Shown here one piece after another: positions 36,545-45,194 of a stretch of DNA of 64,000 nt; the stretch's first letter is position 1, and every line of letters begins with the position of its first letter. The position numbers and the translations under genes are program-made. The notes under the pieces were generated by a model, which saw nothing but the letters and a program-made list of their open reading frames with translations, ran no database searches and was not told the origin of the DNA. Source of the stretch: Roseivirga sp. UBA6052 (lineage in GTDB: Bacteria; Bacteroidota; Bacteroidia; Cytophagales; Cyclobacteriaceae); assembly GCA_002427755.1 (NCBI GenBank), contig DIYO01000004.1, forward strand, positions 453,820-517,819, written 5' to 3'.

Positions 36545-36552
36545 CAAAAGTA
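36545..36552 (-). promoter_or_regulatory. Promoter -7 element of the PorV2/PorU2-like operon
   Basis: Minus strand reads TACTTTTG, an exact TAnnTTTG, about 27 bases before the chosen GTG start. No clear -33 TTG was found. Confidence 0.55.
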
Positions 36553-36707
36553 TAAATACCTACCGTCTTGAATGTATTTTTATCTGACAACTCTTAGAAA
36601 TTCTAAATATTTTCTAAAGTATTAAAAATAAGCCCTGAAGCTTCAAATTCATCGATTTTCTAAATAAAAAACGTCTAACTATATCACAAGGTAATATTTT
36701 TTATATA

Positions 36708-36728
36708 GTACTATGCAACACATAGTAC
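36708..36728. promoter_or_regulatory. Palindromic operator upstream of padR
   Basis: Perfect 8-base arms GTACTATG (36708-36715) and CATAGTAC (36721-36728) around the spacer CAACA. It covers the -33 region of the padR promoter, whose -7 box begins at 36738. PadR regulators commonly bind such palindromes and repress their own operon, so autoregulation is likely. Confidence 0.75.
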
Positions 36729-36737
36729 CTTCTTTCG

Positions 36738-36745
36738 TATATTTG
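36738..36745 (+). promoter_or_regulatory. Promoter -7 element of padR
   Basis: TATATTTG, an exact TAnnTTTG, 32 bases before the ATG. The -33 region lies inside the palindrome. Confidence 0.65.
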
Positions 36746-36776
36746 CACATAGGTCAAACATCTTAATGTGTAAGAG

Positions 36777-37109
36777 ATGAATTTAGAAAACACTCAAGTG
36801 CAAATGCGTAAAGGAATTCTTGAATTCTGCATTCTGCATATTATTGCAAGAGGAGAAGTGTATGCTTCCGACATGTTGGAAGAACTCACTTCGGCAAAAA
36901 TCATGGTCGTAGAGGGCACCTTATACCCACTGTTAACGAGACTCCGCAAGGCAGGACTTGTTGACTATAAATGGGTAGAATCAAGCTCAGGTCCTCCACG
37001 TAAGTATTACACCATTACTCAAGCTGGTGAAGACTTTGTAAAAAGTCTTACAGGCACTTGGGAAGAATTGGTCAACTCTACCACTCAAATTATCTCAAAC
37101 CACAAGTAA
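36777..37109 (+). CDS. PadR-family transcriptional regulator
   Basis: 110-residue winged-helix repressor. The fold is plain: LEFCILHIIARGEVYASDMLEEL, then VVEGTLYPLLTRLRKAGLVDYKW and the wing SSSGPPRKYYTITQAG, followed by a short C-terminal dimerisation helix. It is typical of small PadR proteins. It lies 6 bases before the PspC-domain gene and downstream of a perfect palindrome, the usual Bacteroidota PadR-PspC unit. The effector signal is unknown but probably membrane stress. Confidence 0.93.
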   Translation: MNLENTQVQMRKGILEFCILHIIARGEVYASDMLEELTSAKIMVVEGTLYPLLTRLRKAGLVDYKWVESSSGPPRKYYTITQAGEDFVKSLTGTWEELVNSTTQIISNHK

Positions 37110-37115
37110 TCAGTC

Positions 37116-39560
37116 ATGAAAAAGAATATCAGTATCAACATTAGCGGAATCATCTTCCACATAGAGGAAGATGGCTATGAGAAATTCAAAGCATATCTCG
37201 ATTCAATCAACCAATACTTTGCTAGCTATGAAGACAGCGAAGAAATCGTTGCTGACATTGAAAGTCGCATTGCAGAGCTATTCTTAGAAAAACTAGACGA
37301 TGGCAAGCAAGTGGTTACGATTGACGATGTAGATAACTTAATTGCCGTAATGGGCCAAATTGCCGATTTCGAGGCAATTGAGGAAGAGGAAGATTTCTCT
37401 AAGTCGCAAACCACATCTGCTAGCAAAAAAGAAAAGCGTAGCAAGAAAAAATCTAGCACTGGGGACGGTGACAAAAGAGTCTTAAAACGAGATCTTAACA
37501 ATAGAATTTTTGGTGGAGTCGCTTCAGGAATTGCACACTACTTAAAAACAGATCCATTATGGATTCGAATCCTTTGGTTGTTCCTTTTCTTTTCTGGAAT
37601 TGGAATCATAGTCTACATCATTATGTGGATGGTCATTGATGGAAGCGAAGACTTACCTGAGAATGATAGTGTAAAGAAACTATATCGCGACCCTGATAAC
37701 AGAGTATTAGGAGGTGTAAGTGCAGGTCTTGCGAACTACTTCAATACCGATGCGTTGGTTTTCCGAATCATTTTCGTAGTACTATTCTTCGGTGGTATTA
37801 GCGTTATTCTCTACCCTATCCTGTGGATCATTGTTCCACAGGCTTCTTCATTGACTGAGAAAATGCAAATGAAGGGTGAGAAAGTAACCCTTTCTAACAT
37901 TGATTCTAACATAAAAAAAAACAAACAAGAAGATTTAAATCCCAAGGGGGAGAATACTTTCACGAAGGTTCTACTTTTCCCATTTAGATTAATTGGCAAC
38001 ATATTTACAGGGCTAGGTAAAGCCATAGCTCCGGTATTTCAATTAATCGTTTCGCTTATCAGGGTATTCATTGGAGGTATTATCTCTCTAATTGGAATAT
38101 CTACAATGTTCTCCATACTCGTAGCTACTGGAGTAGTATTGGGTGTTTATAACGGAGACTGGTTCTGGTTCGGTAATGAATGGGATTATGTTACCTCAAA
38201 CATTATTTCGAATACAATTCCTGAGATAGGAGTTCTGTTCTTATTAATAACCATATTCATACCATTCTTATTCCTCTTTATAGCGGGTATAACCATTATC
38301 GCTAAGCGCAGAGTAATGTCTAGTTCTACAGGGTGGAGTATTCTTGGAGTCTGGATGATTGCGGTTATTGGAACTTTCGCAGTTCTGCCAAATGTGGTTA
38401 GAGATTTTAGAGACGAAGCTTCAATTGAAGAGGTTGATCAATTAAGTATTAGTGGAGATACTTTAGTAATAGACGTAAGGTCTGTAAGCTACTTTCCAGA
38501 ATCAAGCTATAGATATGGCAGAGATTATCAAGATTGGTCAGAATCAGAATTTAGTGATTTAGATATAAGAGTAGCTCGAGATGGCGAATTGAAACTAGAA
38601 AAGCGCTTCTATGCAAGAGGTAGAGACCCGGAGAGGGCTCAAGAAAATGCTCAGGAGGTCGAATATAATTACACAATTAGTGGTAATAAAATCACCTTCG
38701 ATTCAGACATAACCTTCAAACGAAATGCAAAATTCAGAATGCAAGGTGTGAACCTGAATCTATACATACCTAAAAATCAACCGTTCCAAATTGAAAGAGG
38801 TAGTAGAGAATTGATACAGTACTTCGGCTACAGATACAGTTGGTGGGAGGTTTATCGCAACACTTGGATGTTCGATGATGAAAGCAAACTGATTTGCCTA
38901 AGCTGTGATCAGCAGGATGTAGAAGAAGAATCTACTAGCAGAGCCATATCTAGAACCATATTGTTAGATGATTTTAGTAAAGTGGATCTCAGTGGTGATA
39001 TTGATGTAACCATAAAGCAAGGCAACAAAAATGAGCTTATGATATATGGTGGTCAAAAGGCAACTCAAAGAACCAATGCTCAGGTTTCTGGTAACGAGTT
39101 AAAAATAAGGGATACCAATTCTAATGTTAATAGCGAATCAATCACCCTAGAGTTGACAGTTAAGAACATTAACTACTTAAGCATTACAGAAAGAGCTAAA
39201 GTTAAATTTGAAAATGCAGACTTAAGTGAATTGAGTATTTCTACCAATTCTGGAGCGAGGACTCTAATCAATGGAAATATTGATCAAATGAGAATCTATG
39301 CCTTTGGAAGATCTCGTGTGGATATTGAAGGCTCTGTAGATAACCTGAATTTAGATCTAAATGATGGTGCGAGACTCTTTGCTTACGAGGCACAGATAAA
39401 AGAAGCCGAAGTTGTGACAGAAGAAGAGTCAAGAGCAAGACTTACAGTAAATGAGTACTTATCTGTAGAAGCCTCAGGTTTTTCCTCAGTACGATACAAA
39501 GGAGACCCGGAAGTGAACATTAAGGATAAATCTACTTCCGCTTCAATTAGCAAATACTAA
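37116..39560 (+). CDS. Double-PspC membrane protein with C-terminal GIN/DUF2807-like head
   Basis: 814 residues. Order: cytoplasmic N-terminal domain (about 1-95), charged Lys/Ser linker, PspC domain 1 (about 125-185, RIFGGVASGIAHY), PspC domain 2 (about 190-250, RVLGGVSAGLANYF), further membrane helices (about 280-430), and a long extracytoplasmic part. That ends in a beta-helical DUF2807-type domain (about 610-800, DLSGDIDVTIKQG, STNSGARTLI). PspC proteins sense envelope stress in other bacteria; the role here is inferred. It is co-transcribed with padR and closed by a terminator. Confidence 0.88.
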   Translation: MKKNISINISGIIFHIEEDGYEKFKAYLDSINQYFASYEDSEEIVADIESRIAELFLEKLDDGKQVVTIDDVDNLIAVMGQIADFEAIEEEEDFSKSQTTSASKKEKRSKKKSSTGDGDKRVLKRDLNNRIFGGVASGIAHYLKTDPLWIRILWLFLFFSGIGIIVYIIMWMVIDGSEDLPENDSVKKLYRDPDNRVLGGVSAGLANYFNTDALVFRIIFVVLFFGGISVILYPILWIIVPQASSLTEKMQMKGEKVTLSNIDSNIKKNKQEDLNPKGENTFTKVLLFPFRLIGNIFTGLGKAIAPVFQLIVSLIRVFIGGIISLIGISTMFSILVATGVVLGVYNGDWFWFGNEWDYVTSNIISNTIPEIGVLFLLITIFIPFLFLFIAGITIIAKRRVMSSSTGWSILGVWMIAVIGTFAVLPNVVRDFRDEASIEEVDQLSISGDTLVIDVRSVSYFPESSYRYGRDYQDWSESEFSDLDIRVARDGELKLEKRFYARGRDPERAQENAQEVEYNYTISGNKITFDSDITFKRNAKFRMQGVNLNLYIPKNQPFQIERGSRELIQYFGYRYSWWEVYRNTWMFDDESKLICLSCDQQDVEEESTSRAISRTILLDDFSKVDLSGDIDVTIKQGNKNELMIYGGQKATQRTNAQVSGNELKIRDTNSNVNSESITLELTVKNINYLSITERAKVKFENADLSELSISTNSGARTLINGNIDQMRIYAFGRSRVDIEGSVDNLNLDLNDGARLFAYEAQIKEAEVVTEEESRARLTVNEYLSVEASGFSSVRYKGDPEVNIKDKSTSASISKY

Positions 39561-39572
39561 TCCTCTAAATAT

Positions 39573-39612
39573 GCACCGGGCTAAACGCAATCGAGAGCTC
39601 GGTGCTTTTTTT
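39573..39612 (+). terminator. Terminator of the padR-pspC operon
   Basis: Stem GCACCG (39573-39578) with CGGTGC (39600-39605), a loop of about 20 bases with additional GCT/AGC pairing, and a run of seven T (39606-39612). Confidence 0.88.
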
Positions 39613-39798
39613 ATCCCTATTCAATTCAAAAACATCCCGATTCAGAAATAAGAATCAACAGGTCAGTCACATAACCTGTTCAAAATGTGCTGATTACACT
39701 ATATTTGATCATGGCAGCAACCAAAAAGAGATTTTTTTCTCTTTTACATGCAACCGAATTTATTATTCATACATCTACCCTATGTAGTCAACCAAAAC

Positions 39799-40380
39799 AT
39801 GCTACAGATAAAAAGGTCAAAAACTGAAGATAGTCTGCTCGAAGGCTGCCGTAAAGGCGACAGAAAAGCACAACACGATTTGTACGAAAAGTACGCCTCG
39901 TTAATGTATGCTGTATGTCGTAGATACATCAGTGATTCTGCAGAAGCAGAAGACGTTTTAGTCTGTGGATTTACGAAGGTGTTCACTAAGATCAATCAGT
40001 TTAAAGGCGATGGAAGCTTTGAAGGCTGGATCAGAAGAATCGTTGTAAACGAGGCGCTTTCGTACATCCGTAAAAACAAGAGCATGTATTTGGAGGTGGA
40101 GATTGAAAAAGCTGACCGTGAACCGGATTACGGTACATTACACGATCAGCTGGAGGTAGAAGATCTACAGAAATTAATAGATCGACTTCCTACCGGATAC
40201 AAAACGGTTTTCAACCTCTATGCCATAGAAGGCTTTTCACATAGGGAAATAGCCGAACAACTTGGGATTAGTGAGAATACCTCTAAATCTCAATTAAGCA
40301 GAGCCAGAAATCATCTACAGAAAATGTTGATCGAGACTGAGGCGTATTTGAATAATAAATTGATGATTCATGAAGGATAA
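39799..40380 (+). CDS. ECF-type RNA polymerase sigma factor
   Basis: Sigma-70 family protein of about 193 residues with regions 2 and 4 only. Region 2 reads LYEKYASLMYAVCRRYI followed by AEAEDVL, and region 4 has LPTGYKTVFNLYAIEGFSHREIAEQLGI and SENTSKSQLSRARNHL. I use ATG 39799 (MLQIKRSKTED); an upstream in-frame ATG at 39748 adds a hydrophobic, non-conserved stretch. Its 3' end overlaps the next gene by 11 bases. The linked genes suggest an envelope-related regulon. Confidence 0.92.
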   Translation: MLQIKRSKTEDSLLEGCRKGDRKAQHDLYEKYASLMYAVCRRYISDSAEAEDVLVCGFTKVFTKINQFKGDGSFEGWIRRIVVNEALSYIRKNKSMYLEVEIEKADREPDYGTLHDQLEVEDLQKLIDRLPTGYKTVFNLYAIEGFSHREIAEQLGISENTSKSQLSRARNHLQKMLIETEAYLNNKLMIHEG

Positions 40381-41134
40381 CAGAATTGATAAATTGTTTG
40401 AGGCTGGGCTGAGCCAAAACAAATTGACTCCTCCTCCTGCCGCATGGGATAAAATTGAAGCAGAACTCCCATCAAAATCTAAAAAGGGTGCTTGGTTCTT
40501 ATTAAGCATAGCTGCCTCTTTGGTATTGGCACTATCTTTAGGATGGATCTTTATTGGACAATCGTCAATTGAGGATACAAAAGAGCAAATACAAGCTCAA
40601 AATCAAGAACAGCAACAGCCAGTTGTAAAAGAAAAGATAGAACAAGAAAGTGAGCCAACTCAAGAGGCAATTCCGTTAGAAATTATAGAACCAAAAGATC
40701 TACAAACCACTAACAATCTAGCCGATCTCACTCCTGCAAAACCTGAAAAGATCATCGATAAAGAAGTTCTTCAGGAAACTAGCCCAACTGAACTGAATGC
40801 GCTAATTATTATTGAGACAGCAAGTCTAAAAGCACTGAACCAACAGAGCTTAGAGCTTCTTAACGATTTTAAATTTCAACATATCTCATTCGATATTAAC
40901 GAAAGTCTTCAAGCCTATTTAAGCCAGCAACCGGAAGTTCGTACCGCACTTCCAAAGAAGAAGAGATTCACTGTGCTAAGTGGAATTGTTTCTGTGGCAA
41001 AAGGAGTGAACTCTAGCAAAGAGGCTTTATCTGACATAAGACAGTCCAAGAACGAATTCGTCATGAATGAACTCAAGTATGGCGAAAAGACAGAATCTAG
41101 TGATGACGACTTAGATTCTCCAGTAAATAGATAA
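40370..41134 (+). CDS. Probable anti-sigma factor, single-pass membrane protein
   Basis: 254 residues. A short cytoplasmic N-terminus holds DKLFEAGLSQNKLTPPPAAWDKIEAEL, a pattern I associate with anti-sigma-type proteins of this phylum. One membrane helix follows (about residues 42-62), then a Gln/Glu/Pro-rich periplasmic tail. No zinc-binding anti-sigma motif is present. The overlap with the sigma gene and the topology support anti-sigma function, which remains inference. Confidence 0.7.
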   Translation: MKDNRIDKLFEAGLSQNKLTPPPAAWDKIEAELPSKSKKGAWFLLSIAASLVLALSLGWIFIGQSSIEDTKEQIQAQNQEQQQPVVKEKIEQESEPTQEAIPLEIIEPKDLQTTNNLADLTPAKPEKIIDKEVLQETSPTELNALIIIETASLKALNQQSLELLNDFKFQHISFDINESLQAYLSQQPEVRTALPKKKRFTVLSGIVSVAKGVNSSKEALSDIRQSKNEFVMNELKYGEKTESSDDDLDSPVNR

Positions 41135-41159
41135 TCAACAACTCAAATTATAATACACA

Positions 41160-42035
41160 ATGAAAACTACCTTAAAAACAGGGTTGTCGTTAATGCTGGT
41201 CACATTAATGATAAACATGGCTAACGCACAACAGGCAGAGTTTAGCCTAGCTGCAAAATATGATAGCGAGAAGCTGAATGAAGAATCCACTTCATTCGAT
41301 ACTGAAATTTTTAAAGAGGAATTCAAGGATTCTTATGAGGATGATGTACGTGTTTCTTATCGCTATGCTGAAAGAAGAAGATACAGAAGAGGTAACAGAT
41401 GGGATGTGGATAAATACTATCCAAGAAGAGGTACTGAGAACTTTGTAAACTTTTACATTGGTCTGAGTAATTACTTAGAAGATGAAGAATTACCTAATAG
41501 CAATTCTATCCTAAACCTGAACCCAATTACCTCGTTCTACGGTGCTATTAATCTAGACAACATTACCAGAATTTTGGGTCCAATTTATCTGGACTGGGGT
41601 GCAGGTCTCAGTATACAAGACTTTAGTTTCGAAAACACTAGAGTAAGCGTTGTTCCAGGAGATAATGAAGTCTTATTTGTTGAAGACAATACAATCTCCG
41701 GCAGAAAGAGTCGCTTAACCATGAGTCACTTAAACGTACACTTTATCCCAACCCTATCATTTGGCAGCTATAATGACTTTAGAGTTGGACTAGGAGTATA
41801 TGCAGGATATAGAATTGGCGCTCATACCAAAAGAAAGTTTGACGATGCCAATGGAGATACAGAAAGATTAAGAGTTAGAGACGATTTCTTCCTTTCACCT
41901 TTTAGATATGGCCTTAGAGGAACTGTGGGATGGAATTCTTTCGACCTGTTTCTAAACTATGACGTGACTGAACTGTTTGATGAAGACGTAACAGCACCAA
42001 GATTAAACCCAATTACGTTCGGGGTAATACTTTAA
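41160..42035 (+). CDS. Predicted outer-membrane beta-barrel protein, paralogue 1
   Basis: 291 residues, with a signal peptide of about 23 residues ending ANAQ. An Arg/Tyr-rich segment (YAERRRYRRGNRW) precedes the barrel-like part with NYLEDEELPNS, NPITSFYGAI and GPIYLDWGAGL. It ends on strands typical of a barrel (LNPITFGVIL). It is clearly related to the next gene, so the two are a tandem duplication. No known family name is assigned. It may be a target or sensor partner of the sigma/anti-sigma pair. Confidence 0.75.
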   Translation: MKTTLKTGLSLMLVTLMINMANAQQAEFSLAAKYDSEKLNEESTSFDTEIFKEEFKDSYEDDVRVSYRYAERRRYRRGNRWDVDKYYPRRGTENFVNFYIGLSNYLEDEELPNSNSILNLNPITSFYGAINLDNITRILGPIYLDWGAGLSIQDFSFENTRVSVVPGDNEVLFVEDNTISGRKSRLTMSHLNVHFIPTLSFGSYNDFRVGLGVYAGYRIGAHTKRKFDDANGDTERLRVRDDFFLSPFRYGLRGTVGWNSFDLFLNYDVTELFDEDVTAPRLNPITFGVIL

Positions 42036-42060
42036 ACCAAAAACTATAAATACTCAAAAT

Positions 42061-43008
42061 ATGAAACACATTTACAAAACACTCTTTGTTGTACTGCTGG
42101 TCGCAGGTATGACAAGCCAAGCAAATGCACAATGGAGATGGGGAAAAGCAGGCGATTTCGAGAGAATCGATACAACTGTTAGCATTCCTCGTAACAATGG
42201 GAACAGCGTATATATTTCAGATAATGACTTCTATTTAAGATTTGGCTTCCTAGGTCTAGACTTAGAAGTTGAAGACGACTGGGATTACGATTGGAGATCT
42301 AGAAGAAGAGGAGTAAGAAATATTGAATACTTCGAAAGACATGATCATGGAACCTTAAGAGGTCTAAATTTCGAATTTGGTTTACTTAACTACTTAAATG
42401 ATGGAGACTTCCCTTCATCGTCTGATCTGTATGAATTGAGACCAACTGCCAGCACATTTGTAGGTTTGACCTGGAATCACACAAGCTACATTTCCGGTCC
42501 CTTATACCTCGACTGGGGTGGTGGAATAAGCTGGTATAACTTTAGATTTCAAAATCCGGCAACGCGTTTAGATCCAAGTAATGGCCGTTTAGATTTCTTT
42601 GAACAACAAGGTTTAGAAAGTGCCATCAAAAGTAAGCTGAAAGCAACTTATTTAATGTTCACCGCTGTACCAATGTTCGATTTTGGTAAAGGCAAGCGCA
42701 TTGTTCGTCAATTCGAAGAAGACGATGTGAGAGTAGCTGTAAGCTCAAGAAGAGGATTCAGATTTGGTGTAGGACCTTATGTTGGTCTTAGACTAAGTAA
42801 CAAAGCAAAATATGTATTCAGAGACGGAGATGGCCGAGATAAAATCAAAGAAAAGGGCGGCTTCTTTATGAACGATCTTCGCTATGGTCTTAGAGCTCAA
42901 ATCGGTATCAACGGATTTGATATGTTCATCAATTACGATTTCAACGAATTATTCGAAGAAGGTAATGGCCCCGAGCTAAATCCTGTTTCGATTGGAGTAG
43001 TGTTTTAA
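42061..43008 (+). CDS. Predicted outer-membrane beta-barrel protein, paralogue 2
   Basis: 315 residues, with a signal peptide of about 23 residues ending ANAQ. It shares the layout of paralogue 1: NYLNDGDFPSS, then GPLYLDWGGGISWYNF, then the C-terminal LNPVSIGVVF. An Asp/Trp/Arg-rich stretch (DDWDYDWRSRRRG) precedes the barrel. It is 25 bases downstream of paralogue 1 and ends the four-gene unit. Function unknown. Confidence 0.75.
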   Translation: MKHIYKTLFVVLLVAGMTSQANAQWRWGKAGDFERIDTTVSIPRNNGNSVYISDNDFYLRFGFLGLDLEVEDDWDYDWRSRRRGVRNIEYFERHDHGTLRGLNFEFGLLNYLNDGDFPSSSDLYELRPTASTFVGLTWNHTSYISGPLYLDWGGGISWYNFRFQNPATRLDPSNGRLDFFEQQGLESAIKSKLKATYLMFTAVPMFDFGKGKRIVRQFEEDDVRVAVSSRRGFRFGVGPYVGLRLSNKAKYVFRDGDGRDKIKEKGGFFMNDLRYGLRAQIGINGFDMFINYDFNELFEEGNGPELNPVSIGVVF

Positions 43009-43028
43009 ATAAACACTGCTAAGAGTTT

Positions 43029-43067
43029 AAGCCGATTCTTCTATTGAGGGATCGGCTTTTATTTTAT
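43029..43067. terminator. Terminator between barrel paralogue 2 and the membrane-protein gene
   Basis: Stem AAGCCGAT (43029-43036) and ATCGGCTT (43051-43058), a 14-base loop, then TTATTTTAT on the plus strand. The minus-strand gene also ends at 43059, so it may act in both directions. Confidence 0.8.
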
Positions 43068-43553
43068 CAGCCATTCTTTGTCTTCCTTCTTCAGTCTTAA
43101 AAGTTTAGCAAAGTAATAACCACTTGGTCTATTAGCTGTCATCAGAATAAGGAAAACAGTAAAAACTATAGCATAAACCATGTCGCCTTTTTCATAGAGT
43201 CCAAAGGCACCTATTCCAGCTCCAAATGCCCACATGATATTTCTATAGATAATAGGTTTCTTGAGCATAGATAACTTCACGTCTATCTCTTGAAATGGCT
43301 CCACCGCTTTTCGCATATCTCGAGACCAGGTACCTAAAGTTCTCAAAAGCACATAGCCAACTGCAATCGCCATTGCCCCATGAAACATAAAATCAGGCTC
43401 CTCAAAGAATACTGCTCTTAACTCACCAGTCTTTTCTTTTTCCAAAAAAACCCAACCAAATCCGACCAATGGGAGAATCAAAAAAAGGTACACAATAGAT
43501 TCTAGAGATCTGAAATAATTTCGCTTATCGAAGTCGGGATCTTGGAGTTTCAT
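43059..43553 (-). CDS. Hypothetical membrane protein
   Basis: Not recognised. 164 residues with about four membrane helices (near 20-38, 55-70, 105-120 and 125-142), and charged ends (KLQDPDFDKRN at the start, KKEDKEWLIK at the end). It is divergent from the paa TetR gene with 64 bases between the starts, so the palindromic operator at 43585 could influence it too. No function proposed. Confidence 0.65.
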   Translation of the reverse strand: MKLQDPDFDKRNYFRSLESIVYLFLILPLVGFGWVFLEKEKTGELRAVFFEEPDFMFHGAMAIAVGYVLLRTLGTWSRDMRKAVEPFQEIDVKLSMLKKPIIYRNIMWAFGAGIGAFGLYEKGDMVYAIVFTVFLILMTANRPSGYYFAKLLRLKKEDKEWLIK

Positions 43554-43580
43554 TTAATTCAATCTGAGCTAAAACAATAA

Positions 43581-43612
43581 TTTGCTAACGAACGTTAGTA
43601 TGCTTACCTTTG
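43581..43612 (+). promoter_or_regulatory. Promoter of the paa operon
   Basis: TTTG (-33 type) at 43581-43584, a 20-base spacer holding the operator, and an exact -7 box TACCTTTG at 43605-43612. The start site would fall near 43616, only about 2 bases from the ATG at 43618, implying a leaderless or nearly leaderless message. Confidence 0.6.
43585..43598. promoter_or_regulatory. Palindromic operator, PaaR/TetR-type
   Basis: CTAACG-AA-CGTTAG, a perfect 6-base inverted repeat. It fits the pattern CNAACGNNCGTTNG that I recall for Thermus PaaR, a TetR regulator of phenylacetate genes (recalled, not checked). It lies exactly between TTTG (43581-43584) and TACCTTTG (43605-43612), so a bound repressor would block the promoter. 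Confidence 0.75.
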
Positions 43613-43617
43613 GTTTG

Positions 43618-44199
43618 ATGGAAATAGCCGTAAAAAAGAATCGCAAGCAACAAATTGAAGAGAAAGCAACTGCCCTTTTTCAAGAAAAAGGATATGCAGC
43701 TACTTCAATGCGAGACCTAGCCAATGTACTAGGCATTGAAGCTGCGAGTCTTTATTCTCACATCAAATCTAAAGAAGAAATTCTTCAAAAGGTATGTTTT
43801 CGCATGGCAGATGAATTTTTTGCTGCATGGCAGGCAGTAGAAATGGAAAATTCAAGCTATGCAGCAAAGCTAGAGAAAGCGGCTATAGCACATGTAAAAG
43901 TGATCACTTTAGACACTAATGCTTCTGCTGTTTTCTTTAATGAATGGAGACATTTAAGCGAGCCTTTTTTGAGCGATTTTCTCAACATGAGAAACGACTA
44001 TGAAGGCAGGTTTATTGACATTATAGAAAAAGGCATGGAAGCAGGAGAGTTTAAAACGGTGGATTCAAAATTCATGATGCTTACCATTCTCTCTTCACTT
44101 AACTGGACACATAACTGGTACAAACCAGAAGGATCGCTAAGCTCTCAAGAAATTGGGAAACGCTTGGCCAACATGATTTTAAACGGATTGAATAAATAA
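43618..44199 (+). CDS. TetR/AcrR-family regulator of the phenylacetate genes
   Basis: About 193 residues. The N-terminal helix-turn-helix reads QQIEEKATALFQEKGYAATSMRDLA and LGIEAASLYSHIKSKEEIL, standard for TetR. The C-terminal ligand-binding part is helical with EWRHLSEPFLSDFLNMRNDYE. I use ATG 43618 because a frame starting upstream would run through the operator and -7 box. It is 4 bases before paaA, so it probably represses the operon until phenylacetyl-CoA is present (inferred by analogy with PaaR). Confidence 0.88.
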   Translation: MEIAVKKNRKQQIEEKATALFQEKGYAATSMRDLANVLGIEAASLYSHIKSKEEILQKVCFRMADEFFAAWQAVEMENSSYAAKLEKAAIAHVKVITLDTNASAVFFNEWRHLSEPFLSDFLNMRNDYEGRFIDIIEKGMEAGEFKTVDSKFMMLTILSSLNWTHNWYKPEGSLSSQEIGKRLANMILNGLNK

Positions 44200-44203
44200 A
44201 GAT

Positions 44204-45190
44204 ATGTACGGAGGAGGAAACACATTTGAGGCCATGAAGGCCACTGCACTTGTTGACGAAGATCCAATCAAATTAGCTGAATTTGAGGCTAGAATTGAAC
44301 GAGGAGAAAAAATTGAGCCATCTGACTGGATGCCTCAACTATATAGAAAGCAGCTAATCAGAATGATTGAGCAACATGCCCATTCTGAAATCATAGGGGC
44401 ACTTCCTGAAGGTACGTGGATCACCAGAGCTCCAGGCTTTAAAAGAAAGCTGGCGTTAATGGCTAAAGTGCAAGATGAAGTAGGCCATGCGCAATTACTT
44501 TATGGCGCAGCTGAAACTCTAGGTAAATCAAGAGAGGATATGATCCAAGACTTGATTAATGGTAAGTCGAAATACTCCAACATATTCAACTATCCGGCAT
44601 TCACTTGGGCTGACTCTTGCTTTATTTCTTGGTTAGTAGATGCTGGTGCCATTGTTAACCAAGTAGCCAATTCTAAAGGTTCATACGGCCCTTATTGTAG
44701 AGCATTAGAAAGAATTTGTGCTGAAGAATCATTCCACCTAAAGTATGGTCACCATTGTGTAATTCATTTGGCCACAGGCACGAAGAAGCAGCGCGAAATG
44801 ATGCAAGCTGCAGTGAATAGATGGTGGGCTCCAATGATGCACTTCTTTGGACCTTCTGACAAAATCTCTGTTCACTCAGAAATTCTTATGAAGTGGAAAG
44901 TTAAGATGGCCTCTAATGATGAGTGTCGTCAGCAGTTCTTAGATATGTATGTGCCTAAAATCTGGGAACTTGGCTTAACTATTCCTGATGATAAACTCAT
45001 GAAGAATGAAGCTACTGGTCAGTGGGAATACACAGAACCAGATTGGGATGAATTCAAAAGAGTAATCAATGGTGATGGCCCATGTAATAAAGAGCGTTTA
45101 GCTGTAAGAAGAAAAGCTGAAGAAAGAGGACGTTGGGTGAGAGAAGCCTTATTGGCGCCTAAAGCAAAATACGTTACTCCATTAGCCTAG
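44204..45190 (+). CDS. paaA: 1,2-phenylacetyl-CoA epoxidase, catalytic subunit A
   Basis: Diiron subunit of the multicomponent oxygenase that epoxidises the ring of phenylacetyl-CoA. Diiron ligands are visible as E92-V-G-H95 (KVQDEVGHAQLLYG) and E175-S-F-H178 (CAEESFHLKYGHH). Length of 328 is close to the family norm, with an ordinary N-terminus. It is followed after 4 bases by paaB. The downstream paa genes for ring opening and beta-oxidation are not in the window. Confidence 0.96.
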   Translation: MYGGGNTFEAMKATALVDEDPIKLAEFEARIERGEKIEPSDWMPQLYRKQLIRMIEQHAHSEIIGALPEGTWITRAPGFKRKLALMAKVQDEVGHAQLLYGAAETLGKSREDMIQDLINGKSKYSNIFNYPAFTWADSCFISWLVDAGAIVNQVANSKGSYGPYCRALERICAEESFHLKYGHHCVIHLATGTKKQREMMQAAVNRWWAPMMHFFGPSDKISVHSEILMKWKVKMASNDECRQQFLDMYVPKIWELGLTIPDDKLMKNEATGQWEYTEPDWDEFKRVINGDGPCNKERLAVRRKAEERGRWVREALLAPKAKYVTPLA

Positions 45191-45194
45191 CACT

